From NCBI GenBank assembly GCA_050950205.1, contig JBMNHF010000010.1:186001-250000 (forward strand): a stretch of 64,000 nt of DNA, written 5' to 3'. This DNA comes from WRAV01 sp050950205. Lineage in GTDB: Bacteria; Bacillota; Clostridia; Oscillospirales; Ruminococcaceae. The stretch's first letter is position 1. Every line of letters starts with the position of its first letter. The position numbers and the translations under genes are program-made. A model generated the notes under the pieces. It was not told the DNA's origin, made no database searches, and worked only from the letters and a program-made list of their open reading frames with translations. Positions 8,500 through 17,013 of this stretch are shown here, in pieces.

Positions 8500-9771
8500 T
8501 TATATGACCATAACCGACACACCATCGGGAATGGCTACAATGGTGCCATTGGGGTTGCCAATGATCTCTTCGGCAATTTTCATGGCCTCCTCCAGGGAGT
8601 GGGCGGGGGTCATGTGCAGATCGCGAACGATATCATCCGGCGCATCGGAAACATACACCACTCTGGCATGCTGCAGAACCCGGGCAAAGATTTGGCTCTG
8701 CCACTGGTCGATGCGGGTTTCGTCCTTGGGGGTTTTCATAAAGGTGTCCAGCATGCGGTCCAGGTCTTTTTCTTCCGCAAAGGTTTTGTGGAACTCGGGG
8801 CCGCCGTGACCGTCGTTGGATTTTGCCAACATGATGATGACGCCGCCTTCCTTCACCGTGGCTTCGGCGGCGGTCATGCCCTTGACAGCCTGATAAATAT
8901 TTTGGTCCAGAGGATATCCGCCGTTGGTGGTGACCACAATGTCGGCGGGGGTGCGATCCACCTGGCATTTGCTCATCAGGAACTGACGGCCTTGGATGTG
9001 GGCAAGGTCGCAGTCTCCCGCCACGGCGTAGATCACCTCTTTGTCGGCGTTGATGACCACGTTGCAGATAAAGGCCAGCTTGGCAACGCGGGAGGCATAT
9101 AGCATGTCGATGTGGATGGGGTTGCCGTCCACAATGCCGGTGCGGGATTTGGGATGGGCAATAAACTCGGCGTTGTGGTTGTAAATGACGGTTTTGCGGC
9201 TGGCAATGCCCGGGAGCACGCTTTTGCGCCCGCCGGAAAATCCTGCAAAGAAGTGGGGTTCGATAAAGCCCTCGGCTACCAGCAGGTCGGCGTCGATGGC
9301 CAGCTTGTTCAGGATCAATTCGCCGCCGGAGGGCAGCTTGCCGCAGTAAACCAGCTCGGAGGTGTCGCAGTTGTGCACCACAATTTTTTCCTGCTCCACA
9401 ATTTCGGGACCGAACTTATTGCGCAGCTCTTCTTCGGTGGTATCCCGGTGGCAACCGGTGGAAATTAAAATGGTGATGTCGGCATTGGGGTTGCCCTTGC
9501 GGATTTCTGCCAGCATGGGAGGGATGATGACCTTGGAGGGAACGGGGCGGGTATGGTCGCTGGCAATGATGACAACTTTGTTTTTGCCCTCGGCCATGAC
9601 GCTGAGCTTAGGGGTGCCGATGGGGTTTTCCAGAGCCTGGCGCACCAGCTCTTCCTGAGAGGCTTCGGGTTTGTAGTGATGCATGTGAGAGACAAGCTCA
9701 CCCAAAAAGCGCTCCTGGGGGAAATCGTACTCAATATAATCTCTTCCGTAAGGGAATTTTACAACTGGCAT
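8500..9771 (-). CDS. LarA-family nickel-pincer 2-hydroxyacid racemase/epimerase
   Basis: Member of the lactate racemase LarA family, 423 aa. LarA enzymes use a nickel-pincer nucleotide cofactor to epimerise the alpha carbon of 2-hydroxy acids by hydride transfer. Visible motifs are SDHTRPVP near residue 72, STGCHRDTTEEE, the signature HFFAGFSGGRKSVLPGIAS (catalytic His plus the cofactor-bearing lysine), and TTNGGYPLDQNIYQ. The start is ATG 9771 with AAGGAGG 6 nt upstream. Its place in a tetronate operon, rather than beside a lactate permease, suggests the substrate is a longer acid such as a C2 epimer of threonate or erythronate; this is inference. The cofactor genes larE, larB and larC lie at 55-58 kb. 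Confidence 0.85.
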   Translation of the reverse strand: MPVVKFPYGRDYIEYDFPQERFLGELVSHMHHYKPEASQEELVRQALENPIGTPKLSVMAEGKNKVVIIASDHTRPVPSKVIIPPMLAEIRKGNPNADITILISTGCHRDTTEEELRNKFGPEIVEQEKIVVHNCDTSELVYCGKLPSGGELILNKLAIDADLLVAEGFIEPHFFAGFSGGRKSVLPGIASRKTVIYNHNAEFIAHPKSRTGIVDGNPIHIDMLYASRVAKLAFICNVVINADKEVIYAVAGDCDLAHIQGRQFLMSKCQVDRTPADIVVTTNGGYPLDQNIYQAVKGMTAAEATVKEGGVIIMLAKSNDGHGGPEFHKTFAEEKDLDRMLDTFMKTPKDETRIDQWQSQIFARVLQHARVVYVSDAPDDIVRDLHMTPAHSLEEAMKIAEEIIGNPNGTIVAIPDGVSVMVI

Positions 9772-9845
9772 GGGTATCCTCCTTATCATAAAAGCAGTTT
9801 GGAATCGGTATTCTTCAAGCAGATTGCTGTTGGGCGGTTAATTGC

Positions 9846-9866
9846 CTGTTGACCAAACGTCAACAG
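9846..9866. repeat. Small hairpin between pdxA2 and the larA-like gene
   Basis: Perfect inverted repeat CTGTTGAC-CAAAC-GTCAACAG in the 155-nt gap of the acid-sugar operon. It has no T run, so it may process or stabilise the transcript rather than end it. The rest of the gap holds only the ribosome binding site of the next gene. Confidence 0.4.
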
Positions 9867-9926
9867 CGTTCTTTTCCAGTTAATCCTTCTGCGGTGGGCA
9901 GCATCGGCCTCTTAAGGGCAGATGTT

Positions 9927-10895
9927 TTATAGTTTTTCACCAATTTCGATGGCGTAGAGCAGGCTATCCGGTTTTGCCAGCAACTTTCCGGCAATGTCGA
10001 AAGCGGTGCCGTGGTCTACAGAGGTTCGCACCACATCCAGTCCTACGGTGATATTCACTCCCTCATCAAAAGCCAACAGCTTTAAGGGAATATGTCCCTG
10101 ATCGTGATATTGGGCCACTACAATGTCAAACTCCCCCTTGTATGTCCGCAGAAACACCGTATCGGGGGCAATGGGGCCGGTGACATCCATGCCCTGCTCT
10201 TTGCAAAATTCCACCGCAGGGATGATTTCTTTGATCTCCTCATCGCCAAACAGGCCGTTTTCTCCTGCGTGGGGATTGAGTCCCGCCACCGCAATCCGAG
10301 GGGTCTCATAGCCTGTTTTTTTCAGGGTTTGGTGGGCCAGATGGATGACATTCACAATTCGCTCCTTGGTCAGGGAGGTGCAGGCGTCCCGCAGGGAAAT
10401 ATGGGTGGATACATGAATGGCTTTGAGCTGTTTGCTCCACAGCAGCATGGCGTAGTTGTCGCCGTGGGTAAATTCGCCGAAAATCTCGGTGTGTCCGGCA
10501 TAGGCATGTCCTGCCAAGTGAAGGGATTCTTTGTTTAGGGGTGCTGTGACCACCGAGCTTACCTCCTGGGCCAGAGCACAGTCGATGGCGGCCCGCACAT
10601 AGCGGAAAGCGCACTCTCCGCCAAGGGCACTTACCTTGCCGATGGGAACTTCCTCCACCTCAACGGGGTGGGGATCCAGGACATTGATGGCTCCCGGTGC
10701 GGTCTTTTGAGCACCGGGAACCACATGGACGGGGTAAGGGCATTGCAACTGCCTTGCATAGTATTCCGCCATGGATGCACTTCCAAACACAAGGCAGCGG
10801 TCGATGTAATGAGGACGCTCCATTAACGCCTTTATGATAATTTCCGGCCCGATTCCACAGGGGTCGCCCATGGTGATTGCAAAGCGTTTATTCAT
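9927..10895 (-). CDS. pdxA2: PdxA2-like 4-phospho-D-threonate/erythronate dehydrogenase
   Basis: PdxA-family NAD-dependent dehydrogenase, 322 aa. It begins KRFAITMGDPCGIGPEI, has TAPLNKESLHLAGHAYAGHTE with metal-binding histidines, GLNPHAGENGLFG, and VAQYHDQGHIPLK. PdxA2 proteins oxidise 4-phospho-D-threonate or 4-phospho-D-erythronate; the product loses CO2 to give dihydroxyacetone phosphate. The coupling to a DUF1537 kinase (8-nt gene overlap) marks it as PdxA2 rather than vitamin B6 PdxA. No other B6 genes are nearby. Confidence 0.87.
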   Translation of the reverse strand: MNKRFAITMGDPCGIGPEIIIKALMERPHYIDRCLVFGSASMAEYYARQLQCPYPVHVVPGAQKTAPGAINVLDPHPVEVEEVPIGKVSALGGECAFRYVRAAIDCALAQEVSSVVTAPLNKESLHLAGHAYAGHTEIFGEFTHGDNYAMLLWSKQLKAIHVSTHISLRDACTSLTKERIVNVIHLAHQTLKKTGYETPRIAVAGLNPHAGENGLFGDEEIKEIIPAVEFCKEQGMDVTGPIAPDTVFLRTYKGEFDIVVAQYHDQGHIPLKLLAFDEGVNITVGLDVVRTSVDHGTAFDIAGKLLAKPDSLLYAIEIGEKL

Positions 10896-12135
10896 AACTA
10901 AAATCTACTTCCTTCAGTTTGCGCAGGGCATAATCGATGGCGTCTTCCCGGCCAAAGGCGCCGGCTTTGGTAATCAACTTCAGACCGTCCCACGGACCAC
11001 CCCGCAGGCGCATCATCGGTATGCCCACTAAAATTTCCGTTTGAATCATAGAGCCGGAAGCTTCCAAAGAGCGCATGAAGGCAATGGCGGTGTCCCCTCC
11101 GGTGAGGAAAACTCCGCTGGGCCGGAACTGCTCCAAAATCAGGCGGGCAATGGTTCCGATGACGTCCTGGGTGTAAAAACTCACCTGTTCCAGAGCCATG
11201 CCTTTTTCCTGGGCAGCCCGGTCGGCATTGGCAAGGCCGGTTTTGCGGTCCACCGATGCGGCGGAGGCCAAAAGCACATCCTTACCCTCTTTTAAAAAGG
11301 CCAAGGATTGGGCTGCAATTTCCTCAGGGGTGACCTGTCCCAGAATTAATTGATTGACAGGTACGCTAACCAGTGCAGCCCCCTGCTTCTGCGCCCAAAG
11401 CAGTTGTTGGTTGCTCACCTGGCTCAGGCTTGCAATCACCGCCAGGGCAGGGGGGATGTTGCGCTCCAGCCCCAACAGCACATCTGCAATGGCTGCTGTG
11501 CCGCACCACAGAATGCGCCGGCCTGTTTGCAGAGCCGCCTGAACCAGAAGTTCCAGGTGGTGGTTGCTGGTGGCGTCGGCAGTGCATATGGTTGCCCCGG
11601 AAAAATCGATGGTTCCGCTTTCGATCTCCTGCAGGCCAATATGTCGCACCGGTTGGGAGAAAGCTTTTTGCAAAATGACCTGAATGTTGTCCTCCCGGAC
11701 GGGGGTTTTGGGGTCCCGTGCCATCTCGGTTTGGGTAATGGGCACTTGGTTTAGCATGTGTACGGCGTTTTTTGTTGTTCTTCCCAAGCTGGGCAGAGCG
11801 GGGGCAAACAGGACCAAGTCGGCGTTCATCACCGCCTGAGTGGCGGCAATCTCCACACCGATGTTGCCCCGCAGGGTGGAATCTACCTTTTTGATCACAT
11901 GGTGAAAGGAGGAAAAATCAACGGACTGAAGCTGCCTGGTCAATTTTTCTTGGGTTTCTGTCTTGCTCAGGGCCCGACTTTCGGTATCAATGACATAGGA
12001 ACAGTCATCTGTCTTCACTCCATCGGAGGAAAGGACTACGCTTACCGGCAGACCCCGGCGGCAAATTTGCACGCCGGTGTCGTTTGCGCCGGTAAAGTCG
12101 TCAGCAATTACTAAATAACGACTGTTTTGCTTCAT
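10888..12135 (-). CDS. DtnK/DUF1537 four-carbon acid sugar kinase
   Basis: Four-carbon acid-sugar kinase, 415 aa. The N-terminal domain starts with VIADDFTGANDTGVQ and has HVIKKVDSTLRGNIGVE; the C-terminal nucleotide domain ends with FLTGGDTAIAFMRSL and PMMRLRGGPWDGLKLITKAGAFG. Such enzymes phosphorylate D-threonate, D-erythronate or relatives at O4. With the following pdxA2-like gene it forms the known two-step route from a tetronate to dihydroxyacetone phosphate. The exact stereoisomer cannot be read from sequence. It begins 2 nt after the permease gene. Confidence 0.88.
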   Translation of the reverse strand: MKQNSRYLVIADDFTGANDTGVQICRRGLPVSVVLSSDGVKTDDCSYVIDTESRALSKTETQEKLTRQLQSVDFSSFHHVIKKVDSTLRGNIGVEIAATQAVMNADLVLFAPALPSLGRTTKNAVHMLNQVPITQTEMARDPKTPVREDNIQVILQKAFSQPVRHIGLQEIESGTIDFSGATICTADATSNHHLELLVQAALQTGRRILWCGTAAIADVLLGLERNIPPALAVIASLSQVSNQQLLWAQKQGAALVSVPVNQLILGQVTPEEIAAQSLAFLKEGKDVLLASAASVDRKTGLANADRAAQEKGMALEQVSFYTQDVIGTIARLILEQFRPSGVFLTGGDTAIAFMRSLEASGSMIQTEILVGIPMMRLRGGPWDGLKLITKAGAFGREDAIDYALRKLKEVDFSYE

Positions 12136-12137
12136 GG

Positions 12138-13088
12138 TTATGCCCTGGCTGCACGTTTTTTGTTTTCAAGCTTAGCAATATAGCTAACCACAATGGGGCA
12201 AAGGATGGCAGTGACAATGATGGCTGCGGCAATTTGGGCGGTAGCAGAGGCCTCTACCGCCTTTAGGCTGGCGTCAGCAGCAGCAATGGCGGCAGGAGTG
12301 CCCACAGCGTTGCCGGCGGTGGTGCCAATGGCGGCGCCAACTTCGGGATGATCGGCGCGGATCAGCTTCATAACCAGATAGCCGCCCAGACCGGTCAGGA
12401 TGCAGGAGAAGACTCCCAGGATGAATCCGGGGATACCGGCTTCCAGAAGCTGCCGCAGGCTCAGAGCGGAGCCCAAGGGGAAGGCGAAGAAGGGAATCAG
12501 AATCACGGCACCGGGGGCCAGCCACTCGCGGAGCTCTTCGTCCAGATTGCCCAGCACACAACCAACGATGATGGGCAGAATGGCGCCAACCAGCATCATA
12601 AAGGGAATTTCGGCGATACCGGACATACCCAGAGCCACCATGGTAAAGAAGGGACCGTCGTTGATGGACAGGATGGATACGGCGCCTACGTCGGTGGAGT
12701 CACCGAATTCGCCGGCAAGAGCACAGTAAAGACCGCCGTTGGAGTTGGTGATGGCGGCAATCAGCGCCAGAGGAGTCAGGCCAAGAATACCTTGAGGACC
12801 TGCAATTCTGTTTACAATAATACCGATAGCCGCACCAATTACAAATTTTACCGCTGTAAGTACCACTCCCTTAAGCAGCGGCTGGCCAGCTTGTTTGACG
12901 TTGATTTGGGCGCCATTACAAAAGAGGAACACCGCAAGAATAGGCATGGCGCCGGTTTTCCACAAGTGGGAAGAAAAGCTGCCGATCTCAAGAAATTGGG
13001 GGAAAAAGGTGTTGGTTAGTACGCCGAGCAGCAGAGGAATAATCATCAAACCGCCGGGGACTTTTTTGACTCGCTGTAGAATGTTCAT
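12138..13088 (-). CDS. KdgT-family sugar acid permease
   Basis: Integral membrane permease of 316 aa with about ten hydrophobic segments, matching the 2-keto-3-deoxygluconate permease family. Clear stretches are VKKVPGGLMIIPLLLGVLTN at the start, AAITNSNGGLYCALAGEFGD in the middle and GTTAGNAVGTPAAIAAAD near residue 255. It is the first gene of the acid-sugar operon, 37 nt or so downstream of the predicted sigma-54 start site. It probably imports the tetronate by cation symport; KdgT substrate specificity varies, so the acid itself is inferred. Confidence 0.85.
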   Translation of the reverse strand: MNILQRVKKVPGGLMIIPLLLGVLTNTFFPQFLEIGSFSSHLWKTGAMPILAVFLFCNGAQINVKQAGQPLLKGVVLTAVKFVIGAAIGIIVNRIAGPQGILGLTPLALIAAITNSNGGLYCALAGEFGDSTDVGAVSILSINDGPFFTMVALGMSGIAEIPFMMLVGAILPIIVGCVLGNLDEELREWLAPGAVILIPFFAFPLGSALSLRQLLEAGIPGFILGVFSCILTGLGGYLVMKLIRADHPEVGAAIGTTAGNAVGTPAAIAAADASLKAVEASATAQIAAAIIVTAILCPIVVSYIAKLENKKRAARA

Positions 13089-13135
13089 TGTTACCCTCCT
13101 ATGAATCTAAAAATTTGGTCCTCGGCATTATAAAT

Positions 13136-13152
13136 AGCAAAGTTCATGCCAA
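13136..13152 (-). promoter_or_regulatory. Sigma-54 (-24/-12) promoter of the acid-sugar operon
   Basis: Minus strand reads TTGGCATGAACTTTGCT, with the invariant GG and GC exactly 10 nt apart, matching consensus TTGGCAC-N5-TTGCW. Transcription would start near 13125, leaving a leader of about 37 nt before the permease ATG. The neighbouring gene encodes a sigma-54 activator. Confidence 0.85.
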
Positions 13153-13331
13153 GATTTATATCGGGAGCGGTTTTTTTCTTGGTTTTCCCTTGGTTTTTGT
13201 AAAACCATAAACCATATAAGTATAATTTAACAGCAAAATAGGACTTTATTCGCTGCTATGTTGTTACAATTTATCCCATAAAACAAATATATTTTAGCTA
13301 AAACATGAAGTAGCTGAAAGTTAGAAAAAAA

Positions 13332-13394
13332 TGAAACAGGGAACGTTACAAAAATAAACACAAAGCGTTATATTTTGAAACAGTCCCTGTTTCA
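13332..13394. promoter_or_regulatory. Putative enhancer boxes for the sigma-54 activator
   Basis: TGAAACAGGGA at 13332-13342 and its exact complement at 13384-13394, plus TGAAACAG at 13376-13383, which makes an 8-3-8 palindrome with 13387-13394. They lie about 200-270 nt upstream of the predicted start site, the usual distance for sigma-54 activator sites. The inner palindrome also sits 18 nt past the activator stop codon and could weakly terminate that gene. Confidence 0.65.
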
Positions 13395-13411
13395 CCTTTA
13401 TACAGTTTGAA

Positions 13412-15325
13412 TTAGTGGTTGGATTGGTCGCGCAGCTTGCGCCACAAGGTGGTGCGGCTGATTCCCAAAATCTTAGCCGCCTCCTGCATATTACCACCGG
13501 TTTGATGCAGCGCTTTTTGAATCATTTCGGATTCCATCTGCTTGAGAGGAGAGATGGCGGCGGGGGATTCGTTGACCTGCCCCTGTACTTGAGCTGCTTG
13601 GGCGGTAAAATCTTGGGAAGGGGGTTCGGGAGCGCGCAGCCAAGACTGGTCTAAATTGTCAAAGGAGGAGAGGATGACGCTTTTTTCCATCATGCCCTCC
13701 AGTTCCCGCACATTTCCCTGATAATCGTGCTCAAGCAGCAGCCTTTTCACCTCGGGGGTTAGGGCAAGTTCCGGCTTGTTGTATTTTTTGGCATACTTTT
13801 TGATAAACAGCTCCGCCAGCGGGAGGATATCCTCTTTGCGCCGGCTCAGCTCCGGAATGCGCAGGGTGAGGATGTTGATGCGAAAGTACAAATCCTTCCG
13901 GAAGGTCCCCTCCTGAATCATTTTGCCCAGATATCGGTTGGAAGCGGTGATAATTCGCACATCCACCGGTATCATTTTGCTGTCGCCAATGCGCATCACC
14001 TGTTTTTCCTGCAAAACCCGCAGCAATCGGCTTTGCAGGTCGATGGGGAGCTCGGAGATTTCATCCAGGAAGAGGGTTCCCTCGTGAGCCAGCTCAAAAA
14101 TACCGGCCCGGCCCTTTTTTCCCGCTCCGGTAAAGGAGCCTTCCACATAGCCAAACAATTCACTTTCGATGAGGGAAGGGGAGATGGCGGCGCAGTTGAT
14201 GGCTACAAAAGGCCCGTTGGCCCGGGGAGAGGCATTGTGGATGCTCTGGCAAAACAGCTCTTTGCCCACGCCGCTGCTCCCGCAGATGTGAATGGGGGTG
14301 TCAAAGGCGGCGTATTTTTTTGCCATGTGGATGCAGGCTTCCATGGATTTGCTTTGATACAAAATATCGTCAAAGGTGTATTTGGCAACAAAACCCTTTT
14401 CGCTCAGCTTTCTGCGGATTTTGCGCTCCAGATTCTGAACTTCCGTAATTTCCTGAAAGGTGGCAACGGCGCCGGTGATCTCTTCATCCACCATGATGGG
14501 GATCCGGTTGGTGGTGATGCTGGTGTTGTGAACTTTTTGAATTTGAGAATGCTGGGGCTTTCCGGATTTCAATACTTCTGGCAAAACACTGTTTGGCACT
14601 ACCTGGGATACTTTTTTCCCCAAGGCTTGGTCCTTGCTGATCCCGAAAATCTCTTCGGCCCGGCGGTTGAAGATGGTGACATGCTCTTCCCGGTCGATAG
14701 CGATGACGCCGTCGTGAATAAAGTCGGTCATGGTCACCACCCATTGGGTTCGCTCTTTTTCGTGTTTGGTGGCCCTTAAAATCCGGCGCGCTTCCTGCAT
14801 GGCGGTGCGGATGGTTTCCGCCCGGGACTGAATGACCTTTCCCTTGCATCCCAACTGCTGGACAATGGGGATGATGTTGGCGTCTCCGATAAAGTAGTTG
14901 ATGCCTTTTTCTTTGTTGGACCGGATGATGTCGTAGACACCCTCTTCGCTGTGGAGCTCAATCATGTGAATCCGCTCCGGAATCAGCTGCCGGATGATAT
15001 CAAACCCATAGATAATATTGCCGTAACCCACCACGCCAATTTCCTGGACATCGTCGTCGATTTGCTGATAACTTTCGATGATGTCATAGGCGTCCACCTT
15101 AATTTCGGTGATGGGTATGCTGTAGGCCTCCCGTATCATGTGGTAGGTTCCGCCTCGGGATACAATAATTTTGGCGCCTGCAGCAATGGCTTGTCCCGCC
15201 AGAACGACCCCTTCGCTCATATTGCCCAGCAGCACATCGATGTTTTGGTACTGATGCTTTTCGATAATGTCCAGCGCGGTGTCGTAGATGTTCTGAATGG
15301 GACAGATTACCACAATATCCTTCAT
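13412..15325 (-). CDS. PrpR-type sigma-54-dependent activator
   Basis: Enhancer-binding protein of 637 aa. An N-terminal PrpR-type receptor domain (about 1-190, VVICPIQNIYDTALDII, GNIIYGFDIIRQ) is followed by a PAS domain (about 200-310, DGVIAIDREEHVTIFNRRA), an AAA+ domain with Walker A GSSGVGKELF, the sigma-54 contact loop GSFTGAGKKG and Walker B GTLFLDEI, and a Fis-type helix-turn-helix at the end (AAKILGISRTTLWRKLRD). The start is ATG 15325, with GGGGGTG 7 nt upstream. The loop reads GSFTGA where GAFTGA is usual, a tolerated variant. It very likely activates the adjacent tetronate operon, with the receptor domain sensing a small metabolite. Confidence 0.9.
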   Translation of the reverse strand: MKDIVVICPIQNIYDTALDIIEKHQYQNIDVLLGNMSEGVVLAGQAIAAGAKIIVSRGGTYHMIREAYSIPITEIKVDAYDIIESYQQIDDDVQEIGVVGYGNIIYGFDIIRQLIPERIHMIELHSEEGVYDIIRSNKEKGINYFIGDANIIPIVQQLGCKGKVIQSRAETIRTAMQEARRILRATKHEKERTQWVVTMTDFIHDGVIAIDREEHVTIFNRRAEEIFGISKDQALGKKVSQVVPNSVLPEVLKSGKPQHSQIQKVHNTSITTNRIPIMVDEEITGAVATFQEITEVQNLERKIRRKLSEKGFVAKYTFDDILYQSKSMEACIHMAKKYAAFDTPIHICGSSGVGKELFCQSIHNASPRANGPFVAINCAAISPSLIESELFGYVEGSFTGAGKKGRAGIFELAHEGTLFLDEISELPIDLQSRLLRVLQEKQVMRIGDSKMIPVDVRIITASNRYLGKMIQEGTFRKDLYFRINILTLRIPELSRRKEDILPLAELFIKKYAKKYNKPELALTPEVKRLLLEHDYQGNVRELEGMMEKSVILSSFDNLDQSWLRAPEPPSQDFTAQAAQVQGQVNESPAAISPLKQMESEMIQKALHQTGGNMQEAAKILGISRTTLWRKLRDQSNH

Positions 15326-15493
15326 CTTCAGCACCCCCATTTTGGCTGTACGACCTATAAAGATAGGATAACATAAATAATTAAGGATGCAATTCCTATC
15401 CCAAAAAACTTGGCTAAAACATAATACTGTTGTTTGGATGGTTCTTTGCCCCAACGGATAAAGGGTTGGGGTTTGAGGGTATCACCTTTTGGT

Positions 15494-15531
15494 CAAAAAC
15501 GCAGCAATGGCGGACGCTGTTTCGCCCGCCA
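15494..15531 (-). terminator. Terminator of the ABC importer operon
   Basis: Minus-strand stem TGGCGGGCG / CGTCCGCCA (15531-15508) with loop AAACAG; a run of five T lies 8 nt beyond the stem. About 40 nt after the solute-binding protein stop. Confidence 0.6.
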
Positions 15532-15571
15532 CTGCCGCGTTGGATATAAAAGGGTGGAAATTGCCTAGATA

Positions 15572-16969
15572 TTAGTTGGTGCGGTTGTACATCTCGATTT
15601 CGGCGTTGATGCCTTCGCACATGGTCTGAACCACAGATTCGGGGGTGACAGAAGAATCGTTGATCATGGTTTCGATGGCATTTTCGATGATGACGCGAGC
15701 CTGAGGGAATACGCCCATAACGGCGCCGGCGCAGTTGGGTTTGGAGTTCTGCAGAGCCTCGATGGCCACAATCAGCTCGGGGTTTGTGTTGGTCAGGTAG
15801 TCTTTGTAGAAATCAAGCTCCAGAGCGGATTTGCGAATAGGCAAATAACCGGTTCCCATGGACCACTTGGCCTGCTCTTCGGCGCTGGTGACAAACTTGA
15901 TAAAGTCCCAAGCGGCTGCAGCCTTGTTGTCGTCTCCGTTATCCATCAGCCACAGAGAGCCGCCGCCCACCGAAACACCGCCAGTGTCCCCGGCGTTTAC
16001 CTTGGGAACGGGAGCAAATCCTACGGTGAAGGTGCCTCCGGCCGCAGCAGAAACATCCACGTATACCGAGCAGCTATCCAGAATAAAGCCTACGTTGCCG
16101 GTGGCAAACTGCTGTTTGGATTCGTTGGTTCCTTTGCCGTAGGTCTGGGTAAAGGGTGCATCGGCAATGGTCTTCCACTTGCTCAGAATATTGATGGCGG
16201 CGTTGTTTTCGTCCATAATCACTTTGGTGGCGCGATCCATACGTCCGTTGCCGTTATCCACCAGCTCCAGCTCCTGCATGGAGATCAGCTGCTCGAATAC
16301 CCAGCTGTAGTTGGTGAAGGAGCCGCCCACCTGCAGCCCTGCATCGGCAATGGCTTTGGCGGTGTTCAGGCAGTCGTCCATGGTGGCAAAGGCGGTTGCG
16401 GGATCCAGATTGGCAGCGGCCAAAGCTTCTTTGTTGTAAACGATGACAGGGGAGGAGCAGTTAAAGGGCATGGAGTAGAGGGTGCCGCCATCCAGAGCAT
16501 AGTAAGCCAGGATGTTGGGCTCATAGTCGGAGATGTCGTAGTTGTCGGCGTCGATAAAGTCCTGCATTTTGTGGATGTTGCCGTTGTCAATCATCCAGCG
16601 GGTGCCGATGTCGTACAGCTGCATGATGTCGGGACCGCTGCCTGCGGGAGTGGCCCGCAGCTTGGCCATGGCATCGTCGTAGTTGCCTTGATACTGGGCT
16701 TCTACTTCCACAGCATCCTGGGAGGCGTTGTAGTTGGCTACCATTTTATCCAGGTACTCTCCGTTGCGGCCGCCCATGGCGTGCCAGAAGATGATCTTAA
16801 CCTTTCCGGCAGAGGTATCCGCCGTGGTTTGAGGGGGGGCAGCGGAACTGCTTTCGCCTGCGCTGGAACTTTGGGGAGCAGGCGAGGAGGGGCTACTGGA
16901 GCTGCAGGCAGTAAACAAGGAAATAGACAGAACGAGTGCCAGGAGTAGTGCAACAGTACGTTTGCTCAT
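15572..16969 (-). CDS. ABC importer solute-binding lipoprotein (UgpB-like)
   Basis: Extracellular solute-binding protein of family 1, 465 aa. A lipoprotein signal (MSKRTVALLLALVLSISLF then TAC) puts the mature N-terminus at a cysteine near residue 22, followed by a Ser/Pro/Ala linker. The mature part has IIFWHAMGGRNGEYLDKMV and GPDIMQLYDIGTRWMID, as in glycerol-3-phosphate or oligosaccharide binding proteins such as UgpB. It is the last gene of an operon with two permeases, GDPD and an isomerase. The GDPD neighbour favours a glycerophosphodiester or glycerol phosphate ligand, but this is not proven. Confidence 0.85.
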   Translation of the reverse strand: MSKRTVALLLALVLSISLFTACSSSSPSSPAPQSSSAGESSSAAPPQTTADTSAGKVKIIFWHAMGGRNGEYLDKMVANYNASQDAVEVEAQYQGNYDDAMAKLRATPAGSGPDIMQLYDIGTRWMIDNGNIHKMQDFIDADNYDISDYEPNILAYYALDGGTLYSMPFNCSSPVIVYNKEALAAANLDPATAFATMDDCLNTAKAIADAGLQVGGSFTNYSWVFEQLISMQELELVDNGNGRMDRATKVIMDENNAAINILSKWKTIADAPFTQTYGKGTNESKQQFATGNVGFILDSCSVYVDVSAAAGGTFTVGFAPVPKVNAGDTGGVSVGGGSLWLMDNGDDNKAAAAWDFIKFVTSAEEQAKWSMGTGYLPIRKSALELDFYKDYLTNTNPELIVAIEALQNSKPNCAGAVMGVFPQARVIIENAIETMINDSSVTPESVVQTMCEGINAEIEMYNRTN

Positions 16970-17013
16970 GGTTCTTCTCCTTTTCAGACGTTAATAATAT
17001 ACAAGCCCATCGA

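Larger units (their letters stand above)
13089..13411. other. Control region of the acid-sugar operon
   Basis: 323 nt without a gene, between the activator gene and the permease gene. It holds a sigma-54 promoter at 13136-13152 and repeated TGAAACA boxes at 13332-13394. The AT-rich stretch between them is a likely bending region. Confidence 0.75.

Noticed and set aside
9927..10895. Vitamin B6 biosynthesis gene pdxA
   Set aside because: Overlap with a DUF1537 kinase gene and absence of other B6 genes fit PdxA2 of tetronate degradation.
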